Below, piece by piece: positions 16,245-24,873 of a stretch of 64,000 bases of DNA. The notes under the pieces were generated by a model. It searched no databases. It worked only from the letters and a program-made list of their open reading frames with translations, and had not been told where the DNA came from. The stretch is from NCBI RefSeq assembly GCF_014257025.1, contig NZ_JACMSF010000049.1, forward strand, positions 1 through 64,000, written 5' to 3'. How positions within the stretch are numbered: position 1 is the first letter of the stretch; each line of letters opens with the position of its first letter. The DNA is from Streptomyces cupreus (GTDB lineage: Bacteria > Actinomycetota > Actinomycetes > Streptomycetales > Streptomycetaceae). The translations under genes were made by a program, and so were the position numbers.

Positions 16245-17609
16245 CTACAGCTTCGTCCACGCCTCCGTGAGCGTCGCGCGCAGGATCTGCTCGATCTCGT
16301 CGAACGTGTCCTGGTCGGAGATCAGCGGCGGGGCGAGCTGGACGACCGGGTCACCGCGGTCGTCGGCACGGCAGTACAGGCCGTTGTCGAAGAGGGCCTT
16401 GGAGAGGAAGCCGTACAGGACGCGCTCGGTCTCCTCCGCGTTGAAGGACTCCCTGGTCGCCTTGTCCTTCACGAGCTCGATGCCGTAGAAGTAGCCGTTG
16501 CCGCGGACGTCGCCGACGATCGGCAGGTCGTGCAGCTTCTCCAGCGTGGCGCGGAAGTTGGCCTCGTTGTCGAGGACGTGCTGGTTGAGGCCCTCGCGCT
16601 CGAAGAGGTCGAGGTTGGCGAGGCCGACGGCCGCGGAGACCGGGTGGCCGCCGAAGGTGTAGCCGTGCAGGAAGGTGTTGTCGCCCTTGTAGAACGGCTC
16701 GGCCAGCCGGTCGGAGATGATGCAGGCGCCGATCGGGGAGTAGCCCGAGGTCATGCCCTTGGCGCAGGTGATCATGTCCGGGACGTAGCCGAACTTGTCG
16801 CAGGCGAACATCGTGCCGAGTCGGCCGAAGGCGCAGATGACCTCGTCCGAGACCAGCAGGACGTCGTACTTGTCGCAGATCTCGCGGACCCGCTGGAAGT
16901 AGCCGGGCGGGGGCGGGAAGCAGCCGCCCGCGTTCTGCACGGGCTCCAGGAAGACGGCCGCGACCGTGTCCGGGCCCTCGAAGAGGATCTGCTGCTCGAT
17001 CTGGTCGGCGGCCCAGCGGCCGAAGGCCTCCGGGTCGTCGCCGAAGATCGGGGCGCGGTAGATGTTGGTGTTCGGGACCTTGTGCGCGCCCGGGACCAGC
17101 GGCTCGAAGGGGGCCTTCAGGCCCGGCAGGCCGGTGATGGACAGGGCGCCCTGCGGGGTGCCGTGGTAGGCGACCGCGCGGGAGATGACCTTGTACTTGG
17201 TGGGCTTGCCGGTGAGCTTGAAGTACTGCTTCGCCAGCTTCCAGGCGGTCTCGACCGCCTCGCCGCCGCCGGTGGTGAAGAAGACCTTGTTCAGATCGCC
17301 GGGCGCGTGGTGCGCGAGGCGCTCGGCGAGCTCGACGGCCTTGGGGTGGGCATAGGACCAGACCGGGAAGAAGGCCAGCTCCTGCGCCTGCTTGGAGGCG
17401 GTCTCGGCGAGCTCGGTGCGGCCGTGGCCGGCCTGGACCACGAACAGGCCCGCGAGTCCGTCGAGGTAGCGCTTGCCCTTGTCGTCGTAGATGTAGGTGC
17501 CCTCGCCCCGGACGATGGTGGGGACGGGGGAGTTCTCGTACGAGGACATGCGGGTGAAGTGCATCCACAGGTGGTCGTACGCGGTCTGGCTGAGGTCCTT
17601 GGTGCTCAC
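16245..17609 (-). CDS. Class III PLP aminotransferase, likely putrescine/diamine type
   Basis: This 454-residue fold-type I enzyme has the PLP lysine in CAKGMTSGYSP and the preceding DEVICAFGR motif. It also has FFTTGGGEAVETAWKLAKQY and HGYTFGGHPVSAA, typical of the group containing beta-alanine:pyruvate and putrescine:pyruvate aminotransferases. Given an aminobutyraldehyde dehydrogenase across the divergent promoter and a polyamine importer further on, the likely job is to move the amino group from putrescine or acetylated/glutamylated polyamines to pyruvate, giving 4-aminobutyraldehyde. GTG 17609 is 19 bases from the Lrp gene stop, so both are one operon. Exact substrate remains inference. 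Confidence 0.85.
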   Translation of the reverse strand: MSTKDLSQTAYDHLWMHFTRMSSYENSPVPTIVRGEGTYIYDDKGKRYLDGLAGLFVVQAGHGRTELAETASKQAQELAFFPVWSYAHPKAVELAERLAHHAPGDLNKVFFTTGGGEAVETAWKLAKQYFKLTGKPTKYKVISRAVAYHGTPQGALSITGLPGLKAPFEPLVPGAHKVPNTNIYRAPIFGDDPEAFGRWAADQIEQQILFEGPDTVAAVFLEPVQNAGGCFPPPPGYFQRVREICDKYDVLLVSDEVICAFGRLGTMFACDKFGYVPDMITCAKGMTSGYSPIGACIISDRLAEPFYKGDNTFLHGYTFGGHPVSAAVGLANLDLFEREGLNQHVLDNEANFRATLEKLHDLPIVGDVRGNGYFYGIELVKDKATRESFNAEETERVLYGFLSKALFDNGLYCRADDRGDPVVQLAPPLISDQDTFDEIEQILRATLTEAWTKL

Positions 17610-17628
17610 GGTTATCGGGTCCTCACGG

Positions 17629-18159
17629 CTATCGGGTTCCCCACATGTAGGTCTGCTTCTTGAGCTTCAGATAGACAAAGCTCTCGGTGGAGCGCACTCC
17701 GGGGATGGCACGGATGCGGCGGTTGATGACTTCCAGCAGGTGGTCGTCGTCCTCGCAGACGATCTCCACCATCAGGTCGAAGGAGCCCGCGGTCATCACG
17801 ACGTACTCGCACTCGGACATCTCGGTCAGCGCGTCGGCCACGGACTCCACGTCGCCCTCGACATGGATGCCGACCATCGCCTGGCGCCGGAAGCCCACGG
17901 TGAGCGGGTCCGTGACGGCGACGATCTGCATCACGCCCTGGTCGAGCAGCTTCTGGACGCGCTGGCGCACGGCCGCTTCGGAGAGACCCACGGCCTTGCC
18001 TATGGCGGCGTACGGCCGGCGGCCGTCCTCCTGGAGCTGTTCGATGATGGCGAGGGAGACGGCGTCCAGGTGCGGCGTGCTGCCGTTCCTGGATTCGCGG
18101 GGGGACTCACGGGAGTCCCTGGGGTCTGCGCTTCGACTGGCCACGACCTCACTGTGCAC
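17629..18159 (-). CDS. Lrp/AsnC-family transcription regulator
   Basis: The 176-residue regulator has an N-terminal AsnC-type winged helix (LDAVSLAIIEQLQEDGRRPY, then IGKAVGLSEAAVRQRVQKL) and a C-terminal RAM effector domain (MVGIHVEGD, then VVMTAGSFDLMVEIVCEDD). These proteins sense amino acids or related amines and form octamers. It is divergent from an aldehyde dehydrogenase and in operon with the aminotransferase, so it most likely controls both. The start is GTG 18159. GTG 18144 is possible. The N-terminal 40 residues are Ser/Arg-rich and carry a RESPRES repeat. Confidence 0.88.
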   Translation of the reverse strand: MHSEVVASRSADPRDSRESPRESRNGSTPHLDAVSLAIIEQLQEDGRRPYAAIGKAVGLSEAAVRQRVQKLLDQGVMQIVAVTDPLTVGFRRQAMVGIHVEGDVESVADALTEMSECEYVVMTAGSFDLMVEIVCEDDDHLLEVINRRIRAIPGVRSTESFVYLKLKKQTYMWGTR

Positions 18160-18254
18160 GAGGTCTCGACAGTTCCGCAAGGCCGTATCGATGAAATTCG
18201 TTGTTTACGTCGCCGAGACTTGCGGATTTCGCAGATATGGCGGCGGTGGGGCTG

Positions 18255-18282
18255 TTGAAAACGTCGGGTCGCCGACTAGGGT
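18255..18282 (+). promoter_or_regulatory. Promoter for the aldehyde dehydrogenase at 18331
   Basis: TTGAAA at 18255-18260 and TAGGGT at 18277-18282 are 16 bases apart, a good sigma-HrdB-type match, giving a leader of about 40 nt. The divergent Lrp gene begins about 95 bases away, so its operator probably lies here. Confidence 0.65.
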
Positions 18283-18330
18283 AGGTGTCTCAGTGATTGG
18301 ACAGTTCGACCCTGACACAGGAGGCCGGCA

Positions 18331-19770
18331 GTGAGCACCGAGCTGCGTCGTCTGCGTAACTACATCGATGGTGAGTTCCGGGACGCCCTCGACGGACGGA
18401 CCACCGAGGTGGTCAACCCCGCGACGGGCGAGGCGTACGCGACCGCGCCGCTGTCCGGGCAGGCGGATGTCGATGCCGCCATGGAGGCCGCCGCCCGCGC
18501 CTTCCCCGCCTGGCGCGACACCACCCCGGCCGAGCGCCAGAAGGCGCTCCTGAAGATCGCGGACGCGTTCGAGGAGCGCGCCGAGGAGCTCATCGCGGCC
18601 GAGGTGGAGAACACCGGCAAGCCGATCGGACTGACCCGGTCCGAGGAGATCCCGCCGATGGTGGACCAGATCCGGTTCTTCGCGGGTGCGGCCCGCATGC
18701 TGGAGGGCCGCTCGGCCGGTGAGTACATGGAGGGGATGACCTCCATCGTCCGCCGTGAGCCGGTCGGCGTCTGCGCGCAGGTCGCGCCGTGGAACTACCC
18801 GATGATGATGGCCGTATGGAAGTTCGCGCCGGCCATCGCGGCGGGCAACACCGTCGTGCTGAAGCCGTCGGACACCACCCCGGCCTCCACCGTCCTGATC
18901 GCCGACATCATCGGCTCGATCCTGCCCAAGGGCGTCTTCAACGTCATCACCGGCGACCGTGACACCGGCCGGCTGATGGTCGAGCACCCGACGCCGGCGA
19001 TGGCCTCCATCACGGGCTCGGTCCGCGCCGGCATGTCGGTCGCCGAATCGGCGTCGAAGGACCTCAAGCGGGTCCACCTGGAGCTGGGCGGCAAGGCGCC
19101 GGTCGTCGTCTTCGAGGACACCGACATCGCGAAGGCCGTCGAGGACATCTCCGTGGCGGGCTTCTTCAACGCCGGGCAGGACTGTACGGCCGCCACGCGC
19201 GTGCTCGTACAGGCCTCCATCCACGACGAGTTCGTGGCGGCGCTCGCGAAGGCCGCGGCCGACACGAAGACGGGGCAGCCGGACGACGAGGACGTGCTCT
19301 TCGGCCCGCTCAACAACCCGAACCAGCTCAAGCAGGTCTCCGGCTTCATCGAGCGGCTGCCCGCGCACGCCAAGGTGGAGGCGGGCGGTCAGCGGGTCGG
19401 TGACAAGGGCTACTTCTACGCGCCGACCGTCGTGTCCGGGCTCAAGCAGGACGACGAGATCATCCAGAACGAGGTCTTCGGTCCGGTCATCACCGTCCAG
19501 TCCTTCTCGGACGAGGCCCAGGCCGTCGAGTGGGCCAACGGCGTGGACTACGCCCTCGCGTCCTCGGTGTGGACGAAGGACCACGCGCGTGCGATGCGGA
19601 TGTCGAAGTCCCTGGACTTCGGCTGCGTCTGGATCAACACGCACATCCCGCTGGTCGCGGAGATGCCGCACGGCGGCTTCAAGAAGTCCGGGTACGGCAA
19701 GGACCTGTCGGGGTACGGGTTCGACGACTACACGCGGATCAAGCACGTCATGACGTCGCTGGACGGCTGA
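18331..19770 (+). CDS. Gamma-aminobutyraldehyde dehydrogenase (PuuC/PatD-like)
   Basis: The 479-residue NAD-dependent aldehyde dehydrogenase has the full set of ALDH landmarks: APWNYP at the cofactor site, KPSDTTP, ITGSVRAG, the general base in LELGGKAP, the catalytic cysteine in GQDCTAATR, and EVFGPVITV. The closing KKSGYGKDLSGYGFDDYTRIKHV resembles 4-aminobutyraldehyde dehydrogenases. It would oxidise the product of the neighbouring aminotransferase to GABA. GTG 18331 follows AGGAGG (18319-18324). A perfect 18-bp terminator follows. Confidence 0.88.
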   Translation: MSTELRRLRNYIDGEFRDALDGRTTEVVNPATGEAYATAPLSGQADVDAAMEAAARAFPAWRDTTPAERQKALLKIADAFEERAEELIAAEVENTGKPIGLTRSEEIPPMVDQIRFFAGAARMLEGRSAGEYMEGMTSIVRREPVGVCAQVAPWNYPMMMAVWKFAPAIAAGNTVVLKPSDTTPASTVLIADIIGSILPKGVFNVITGDRDTGRLMVEHPTPAMASITGSVRAGMSVAESASKDLKRVHLELGGKAPVVVFEDTDIAKAVEDISVAGFFNAGQDCTAATRVLVQASIHDEFVAALAKAAADTKTGQPDDEDVLFGPLNNPNQLKQVSGFIERLPAHAKVEAGGQRVGDKGYFYAPTVVSGLKQDDEIIQNEVFGPVITVQSFSDEAQAVEWANGVDYALASSVWTKDHARAMRMSKSLDFGCVWINTHIPLVAEMPHGGFKKSGYGKDLSGYGFDDYTRIKHVMTSLDG

Positions 19771-19784
19771 CGGTCGCTCCGGGG

Positions 19785-19833
19785 CCGCGGGTGTCCGACA
19801 CCACGTCATTGACAAGGTGTCGGACACCCGCGG
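19785..19833 (+). terminator. Very strong terminator after the aldehyde dehydrogenase
   Basis: CCGCGGGTGTCCGACACC (19785-19802) and GGTGTCGGACACCCGCGG (19816-19833) form an 18-bp perfect stem with a 13-nt loop, followed by TTTCGTTT. It may also serve the convergent serine hydrolase gene. Confidence 0.92.
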
Positions 19834-19916
19834 TTTCGTTTGACGTGGCGGCCATCGTCCGGCTCCCGAGCCGGGTGATCGCGCCGGGGCCGATCCGTCC
19901 GCCTCGGACGCGGCCG

Positions 19917-21056
19917 TCAGCGGTTGAACGCCGGGAAGGCGAAGCGCTGGACGATCGACAGGCCGTCGCCCTTGGCGTCGGTCGAGTTGACGGAGTACAC
20001 CAGCGTCCGGGACAGGTCCCGGGTGGCCGCGACCACCGTATGATAGCCGGGGCGGGAGCCCGTCTTGCCCCAGATCTCCTTGCCGTTCAGCTCGAAGCGC
20101 TCCAGGCCCATGCCCATCGACGCCTTCGGCACGTCCGGCACCGTGAACATCTCCCGCAACTGCGGCTCCGGCACCACACGGCCACGGAACACGGCCACCA
20201 GCAGCCGCTCCAGGTCCGCCGTCGTCGAGATCATGTCGCCGGCCGCGAAACGGTCGACCATGTTCCATTCGGTGACATCCACCAACTCGCCGTCGATCCA
20301 GTCGTATCCACGGTTGTGCGGGCCGTGGATACGCGGGTCGGCGCCCTTGGGGAAGGATGTGTGCCGCATGCCGAGCGGCTTGAGGATCCGCACCTGCGCC
20401 TGGTGGGCGTACGTGTCACCGGTGACCTTCTCGATCAGCAGCCCGAGCACGGTGTAGTGGATGTTGCCGTAGCGCTGCTGTTCGCCGGATTCGTACTCGG
20501 GGTTCGGGCCCTTGGCGACCGACGCGGCGACGACCTCGGTGGGGGTGAGGGTCTCGAAGCGGTGCTCGTAGCCCTCCTCGACGCTGTCGCCGAGCGAGGC
20601 GCCCGGCTGGAGGTTGCTGGTGAAGTTCAGCAACTGCCGTACGGTGATGGGCCCGAAGTCGTCCGTCAGCAGGCCCGGGAGGTACTGCTGCACCGTGCCG
20701 TCGAGGGAGATCCGGGCCTCGGCGACGAGTTGCAGCACGATCGACGCCGTCACGATCTTCGTCGTCGAGCCCGCCCGGAAGACAGAGTTCGCCAGTGCCG
20801 GAGCGCCGGGCCTCAGGTCGCGCACCCCGGCGACACCGTGCCAGCTCCCCTTGCCGCCGACGCGGACCTGCGCGGCGGTCGCGGTCTCGTCCGGCAGCCC
20901 GGCCAGCGCCGCGCGCAGGGCCTCGACGTCCGGTCCTGTCGTCTCGCTCGCGGCGGAGGCCGGGGTGGGCGCGGCGAACGCGGGCACGGCCAGTGGGACG
21001 GCGGTCAGCGCGAGGGCCACGGAGGCGGTCAGGGCGTAGGTGCGGATGCGTCGCAT
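19917..21056 (-). CDS. Secreted serine hydrolase (class C beta-lactamase/DD-peptidase fold)
   Basis: The 379-residue protein starts with a signal peptide (MRRIRTYALTASVALALT, cleavage near residue 29-36). It has the penicilloyl-serine-transferase motifs: STTK (S97, K100), YGN as the second motif and WGKTG as the third. These are the hallmarks of D-alanyl-D-alanine carboxypeptidases and related esterases of the beta-lactamase family. A secreted DD-carboxypeptidase like that of Streptomyces R61 is the closest idea. True beta-lactamase activity cannot be excluded. ATG 21056 is chosen because it gives the signal peptide. Confidence 0.85.
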   Translation of the reverse strand: MRRIRTYALTASVALALTAVPLAVPAFAAPTPASAASETTGPDVEALRAALAGLPDETATAAQVRVGGKGSWHGVAGVRDLRPGAPALANSVFRAGSTTKIVTASIVLQLVAEARISLDGTVQQYLPGLLTDDFGPITVRQLLNFTSNLQPGASLGDSVEEGYEHRFETLTPTEVVAASVAKGPNPEYESGEQQRYGNIHYTVLGLLIEKVTGDTYAHQAQVRILKPLGMRHTSFPKGADPRIHGPHNRGYDWIDGELVDVTEWNMVDRFAAGDMISTTADLERLLVAVFRGRVVPEPQLREMFTVPDVPKASMGMGLERFELNGKEIWGKTGSRPGYHTVVAATRDLSRTLVYSVNSTDAKGDGLSIVQRFAFPAFNR

Positions 21057-21323
21057 CGGGTGCTCCAGGGATCCGGCTATGTGTCGGTGATCATCCTGCG
21101 AGCGCGGGGCCCGCACCGGATCGTCGGTGAGGAGGGCAGCCGCCCCTGGGGTGGCCCCTAGTAACTCACTTACCATTTCAGGGTGTTGTGGGGGATCGCA
21201 CCTACGGGCCGCAAAAAGTGTTATCCAGGTCGGCCTCCCCTCGTCTCCTCACCCGTGATCTCCCTCATGGCCGGTCCCTGACACAGCGCGTACGAAGGGG
21301 CGACGACATCGGAGAGGACGTAC

Positions 21324-22973
21324 GTGGACGAGGCAGCCGGCAGGCAGTGGCGCTCCACCATCGCGGCCGCGCAGGCGGGGGACCGGCGCGCGCTGGACGA
21401 GCTGGTGGCGGGGTGGCTCCCGCTCGTCTACAACGTCGTCGGGCGTGCGCTGAACGGGCACGCCGATGTCGACGACGTCGTCCAGGAGACCATGCTGCGG
21501 GCCGTCGACAACCTCGGTTCGCTGCGCGATCCGGACAGCTTCCGGTCCTGGCTCGTCGCCATCGCCATGCGGCAGATACGGGACCGGGCGCGCCGCAGGC
21601 AGCCCGCGCCGCTCGACGACTCGGCGGCCCAGCAGGACTTCGCCGAACTCACCGTGCTGCGCCTCGGACTTGAGGGCCAGCGGCGCGAGGTCGCCGAGGC
21701 CGTGCCGTGGCTCGACGACGAGGACCGGCAACTGCTGTCGCTGTGGTGGCTGGAGGTCGCGGGCGAGCTGAGCCGGCGCGAGCTGGCGGCCGCGGCCGGG
21801 ATCAGCCGACAGCACGCGGCGGTGCGTGTGCAGCGGGTGAAGGAGCGTCTTGAGACCGCGCGCGGGATCGTGCGTGCCCTCGACGGCGCCTGTCCCGACC
21901 TGCGCGAACTCACCTCCCGCTGGAACGGCCGCCCCGACTCGGTCTGGCGCAAGCGGCTGGCTCGGCACATCAGGGGCTGCGGCTACTGCGGCGACGCCCG
22001 CGAGACCGTCGTACCGGCCGAACGGCTCCTGGTCGGCCTCGCCCTCGTCCCGCTCCCGGTCGGCTTCACGCTCTCGCTGGCCTTCGGCGGCAAGACGGCC
22101 GCCGCGGCGGCCTCCGTCGGCTGGTCGGCCAAGGTGCTGGGCGCGCTGACCCAGCCCGTCGTCGCCGTCACGGCCGGGGCGACCATCGTCGCGGGCGGCG
22201 CCTACGTCGTCACCCAGCCGTCCGACACCTCGCCCCCGCGCGCCACCGCACCCACGACGCCCGCCACCACCCGCTCCCCGTCGCCGACGCTTTCGGCGAC
22301 CCCTTCTCCCTCCCCGTCGGTCACCCAGCGCAAGGTCCAGCTCTACGGCACGGTCGTCGACGCCGTCGACCAGGCACCGGGCCCGAACGCGGACCCCGGC
22401 ACCCTGCCCCGCCGCCCCGAGACCGGGCTCAACAGCACCTTGGGCGCGAAGGCCGTCATGCAGCACCGGGGCGAGAGCGTCACGCTCAGCGGGCGGGGCT
22501 ATGTCCTGGTGCGCTGGCAGATCGCCCCGCACGACCGGCCCGGCGGGCTGACCATGCCGACCTGGACCGGTCTGAAGGGGAGGCTGTTCCACGTCGCGTC
22601 CGGCGGCGGCCGTCGTATGGACGACGTCGTCGGGGACGGCTCCGACCGCGGCTACGTCACCGGCATGGGCGGCCCGGACATCGGCTACACGGTGCTGCCC
22701 GACGGCACTCAACAGATGTGGCAGAACGAGTACTTCTACGTCGACGGCACCGTCACCCTGAACCAGAACGAGCGCGGCGCCTCCTACGGCCTGACCGTCA
22801 TGCCGGTGGACTGGGCCGCAGTGGACAAGGACATCCACTACGGCCCCGACCAGGGCGCCATCCGCTACGGCCTGGTCCGTGACACCGGCGATGACACCGC
22901 GCCCGTGCCGCAGTACGTCACGCGCGCGGCGCCCGCCGATCCGGCGACGGTGGCGCAGCGTTCGCGCGTGTGA
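21324..22973 (+). CDS. ECF sigma factor fused to zinc-finger, membrane and extracellular domains
   Basis: The first 180 of 549 residues are an ECF sigma factor: region 2 (about 25-90, including DVDDVVQETMLRAV) and region 4 (about 125-178, with SRRELAAAAGISRQHAAVRV). Then comes a zinc-finger-like Hx3Cx2C motif (H215, C219, C222), the same pattern as ZAS anti-sigma factors. Two hydrophobic segments follow (about 232-254 and 275-297), then a Pro/Thr/Ser stretch and a roughly 220-residue outer domain of unknown fold. The protein thus joins sigma factor, anti-sigma-like element and sensor in one chain. It would need proteolysis or a conformational change to act. GTG 21324 follows GGAGAGGA. Its 3' end overlaps the convergent gene. 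Confidence 0.85.
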   Translation: MDEAAGRQWRSTIAAAQAGDRRALDELVAGWLPLVYNVVGRALNGHADVDDVVQETMLRAVDNLGSLRDPDSFRSWLVAIAMRQIRDRARRRQPAPLDDSAAQQDFAELTVLRLGLEGQRREVAEAVPWLDDEDRQLLSLWWLEVAGELSRRELAAAAGISRQHAAVRVQRVKERLETARGIVRALDGACPDLRELTSRWNGRPDSVWRKRLARHIRGCGYCGDARETVVPAERLLVGLALVPLPVGFTLSLAFGGKTAAAAASVGWSAKVLGALTQPVVAVTAGATIVAGGAYVVTQPSDTSPPRATAPTTPATTRSPSPTLSATPSPSPSVTQRKVQLYGTVVDAVDQAPGPNADPGTLPRRPETGLNSTLGAKAVMQHRGESVTLSGRGYVLVRWQIAPHDRPGGLTMPTWTGLKGRLFHVASGGGRRMDDVVGDGSDRGYVTGMGGPDIGYTVLPDGTQQMWQNEYFYVDGTVTLNQNERGASYGLTVMPVDWAAVDKDIHYGPDQGAIRYGLVRDTGDDTAPVPQYVTRAAPADPATVAQRSRV

Positions 22974-23646
22974 GCGCGCGGAGCGCGTCGATGCGGTTCG
23001 TGGTGATCGAGTCGACGCCCAGGCCGATCAGGCGGCGCATCGAGCGGCGGGTGTCGGGGGTCCACACCGACAGCAGATGCCCGCCCCGGTGGACGCGCTC
23101 GGCGAGGGCCCGGTCGACCAGGCCGAAACGGTAGTTGAGCCAGCGCGGCCGCACCGCCTCCAGCAACGCGGGCCGCGGCGGCGCCAAGGTCGTCCAGGTC
23201 AGCGCGATCTCGGCGCCCGGGTCGGCGGCGCGAACGGCGAGCATGGCGGGTGCACCGGCGCAGTAGTACACGCGGTCGGAGGCGCCCGACTCCCGTACGA
23301 CGTCCACGATCCGGCGCGCGGTGCGCAGGTCCGGTGCGCCGGGCAGATCGAGCATCACCCGGTGCCCGTCGGTCGCGTCCAGCGCCTCGGCCAGCGTCGG
23401 CACTCCGCCGACCGTGAGCCCGAGCAGCTCGTCCGCCGACAGCGAGAGCAACGGGCGGTCCTGCTCCCACAGCCGCTTCAGCGACTCGTCGTGCAGCAGG
23501 ACCGGCACGCCGTCCCGGGTCAGCCGTACGTCGATCTCCACGGCGTCGGCGCCCCTGACGATCGCCGAGCGCAGGGAGTCGAGCGTGTTCTCGCGGAACA
23601 GGTAGGGGTCGCCTCGGTGGGCGACCGCGGTGACTTGGGTGTTCAT
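22918..23646 (-). CDS. Glycerophosphodiester phosphodiesterase
   Basis: The 242-residue GDPD-family TIM barrel begins with AHRGDPYLFRENTLDSLRSA, followed by GADAVEIDVRLTRDG and LLHDESLKRL, which carry the metal-binding Glu/Asp and catalytic His residues. It would hydrolyse glycerophosphodiesters to glycerol 3-phosphate and an alcohol. No signal peptide is seen, so it acts in the cytoplasm. ATG 23646 lies eight bases beyond the stop of the deaminase gene upstream, an operon arrangement. The 3' end overlaps the convergent sigma factor gene by 56 bases. Confidence 0.88.
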   Translation of the reverse strand: MNTQVTAVAHRGDPYLFRENTLDSLRSAIVRGADAVEIDVRLTRDGVPVLLHDESLKRLWEQDRPLLSLSADELLGLTVGGVPTLAEALDATDGHRVMLDLPGAPDLRTARRIVDVVRESGASDRVYYCAGAPAMLAVRAADPGAEIALTWTTLAPPRPALLEAVRPRWLNYRFGLVDRALAERVHRGGHLLSVWTPDTRRSMRRLIGLGVDSITTNRIDALRALTRANAAPPSPDRRAPRA

Positions 23647-23654
23647 CGGCGCGG

Positions 23655-24722
23655 TCAGGGGGCGAGCCAGGCGGCGGTGTAGGCGTCGATCTCGGACTTG
23701 ATGCGGGCCTTGCCGGGCTCGTCGAGGAAGGACGCCTCGACCGCGTTGTGCGCGAGCTCGGCCAGACCGCGCTCGTCGAGTTCCAGCAGGCGGGCGGCGA
23801 CGGCGTACTCGTTGTTGAGGTCGGTGCCGAACATCGGGGGGTCGTCGGAGTTGATGGTGACCAGGACACCGGCCCGGACGAACTCCTTGATCGGGTGCTC
23901 GTCGAGGGTGCGCACCGCGCGCGTGGCGATGTTGGAGGTCGGGCACACCTCCAGTGGGATCCGGTTCTCGGCGAGGTGCGTGAGCAGCTTCGGGTCCCGC
24001 GCGGAACTGGTGCCGTGCCCGATGCGCTCGGCCCGCAGATGTGTCAGGGCGTCCCACACCGTCTCAGGACCCGTGGTCTCACCGGCATGCGGCACGGAGC
24101 GCAGTCCCGCGGCGATGGCCTGGTCGAAGTAGGGCTTGAACTGGGGCCTAGGGACACCGATCTCGGGTCCGCCGAGCCCGAACGACACCAGGCCCTCGGG
24201 GCGCAGCCGCTCGTCGGTGGCGAGCCGCACGGTCTCCTCGGCGGACTCAAGACCCGCCTCGCCGGGGATGTCGAAGCACCAGCGCAGTACGGTCCCGAAC
24301 TCGGCCTCGGCCGCCTTGCGGGCGTCCTCGATCGCGTCCATGAAGCCCCGCTCGTCGATGCCCCGGCGGGTGGAGGAGAAGGGGGTGATGGTCAGCTCGG
24401 CGTACCGCACCTGCTGCCGGGCCAGGTCCCGGGCCACCTCGTACGTCAGCAGACGTACGTCCTCCGGGGTGCGGATCAGATCGACCACGGACAGGTATAC
24501 GTCGATGAAGTGGGCGAAGTCCGTGAAGGTGAAGTAGTCGACCAGGGCCTCGGGGTCGGTGGGCACCTTGGAGTCGGGGTGGCGGGCGGCCAGCTCCGAG
24601 ACGATACGCGGGGAGGCGGAGCCGACGTGGTGCACATGGAGTTCGGCCTTGGGCAGTCCGGCGATGAAGGCGTGCGGGTCGCGCGTGGCGTCCGCGAGGC
24701 CGGTGGCGGTGTGGTCGGTCAA
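23655..24722 (-). CDS. Adenosine-deaminase-fold hydrolase, probable aminodeoxyfutalosine deaminase
   Basis: The 355-residue amidohydrolase has the zinc ligands of the adenosine deaminase family: ELHVHHVGS near residue 30, PHAGET in the middle, and NSDDPPMFGTDLN near the end. The first motif differs from true adenosine deaminases (HVHHVG instead of HVHLDG/HLEG). In Streptomyces a gene in this chromosomal position has, to my memory, been assigned as the aminodeoxyfutalosine deaminase of the futalosine menaquinone pathway (mqnX). Adenosine deaminase remains possible. TTG 24722 is the start, because GGGGAGGAA lies just before it and no ATG or GTG fits. Confidence 0.8.
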   Translation of the reverse strand: MTDHTATGLADATRDPHAFIAGLPKAELHVHHVGSASPRIVSELAARHPDSKVPTDPEALVDYFTFTDFAHFIDVYLSVVDLIRTPEDVRLLTYEVARDLARQQVRYAELTITPFSSTRRGIDERGFMDAIEDARKAAEAEFGTVLRWCFDIPGEAGLESAEETVRLATDERLRPEGLVSFGLGGPEIGVPRPQFKPYFDQAIAAGLRSVPHAGETTGPETVWDALTHLRAERIGHGTSSARDPKLLTHLAENRIPLEVCPTSNIATRAVRTLDEHPIKEFVRAGVLVTINSDDPPMFGTDLNNEYAVAARLLELDERGLAELAHNAVEASFLDEPGKARIKSEIDAYTAAWLAP

Positions 24723-24873
24723 GGTTCCTCCCCGGGAACGGCGTCCCCGGCCGGAGTGCGGCGGGACGCGGGTGATCGGCTGATCGGTGACTCCGGGATC
24801 ATCGTAGGCCGGGGCCACGCGGTCCGGTGCGGCGCCGTAGCATGACGGGACGCACACAGAGGGGGTCCCGCGC

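Noticed and set aside
16212..17663. A 483-codon plus-strand frame
   Set aside because: Antisense of the class III aminotransferase, whose catalytic motifs are unmistakable.
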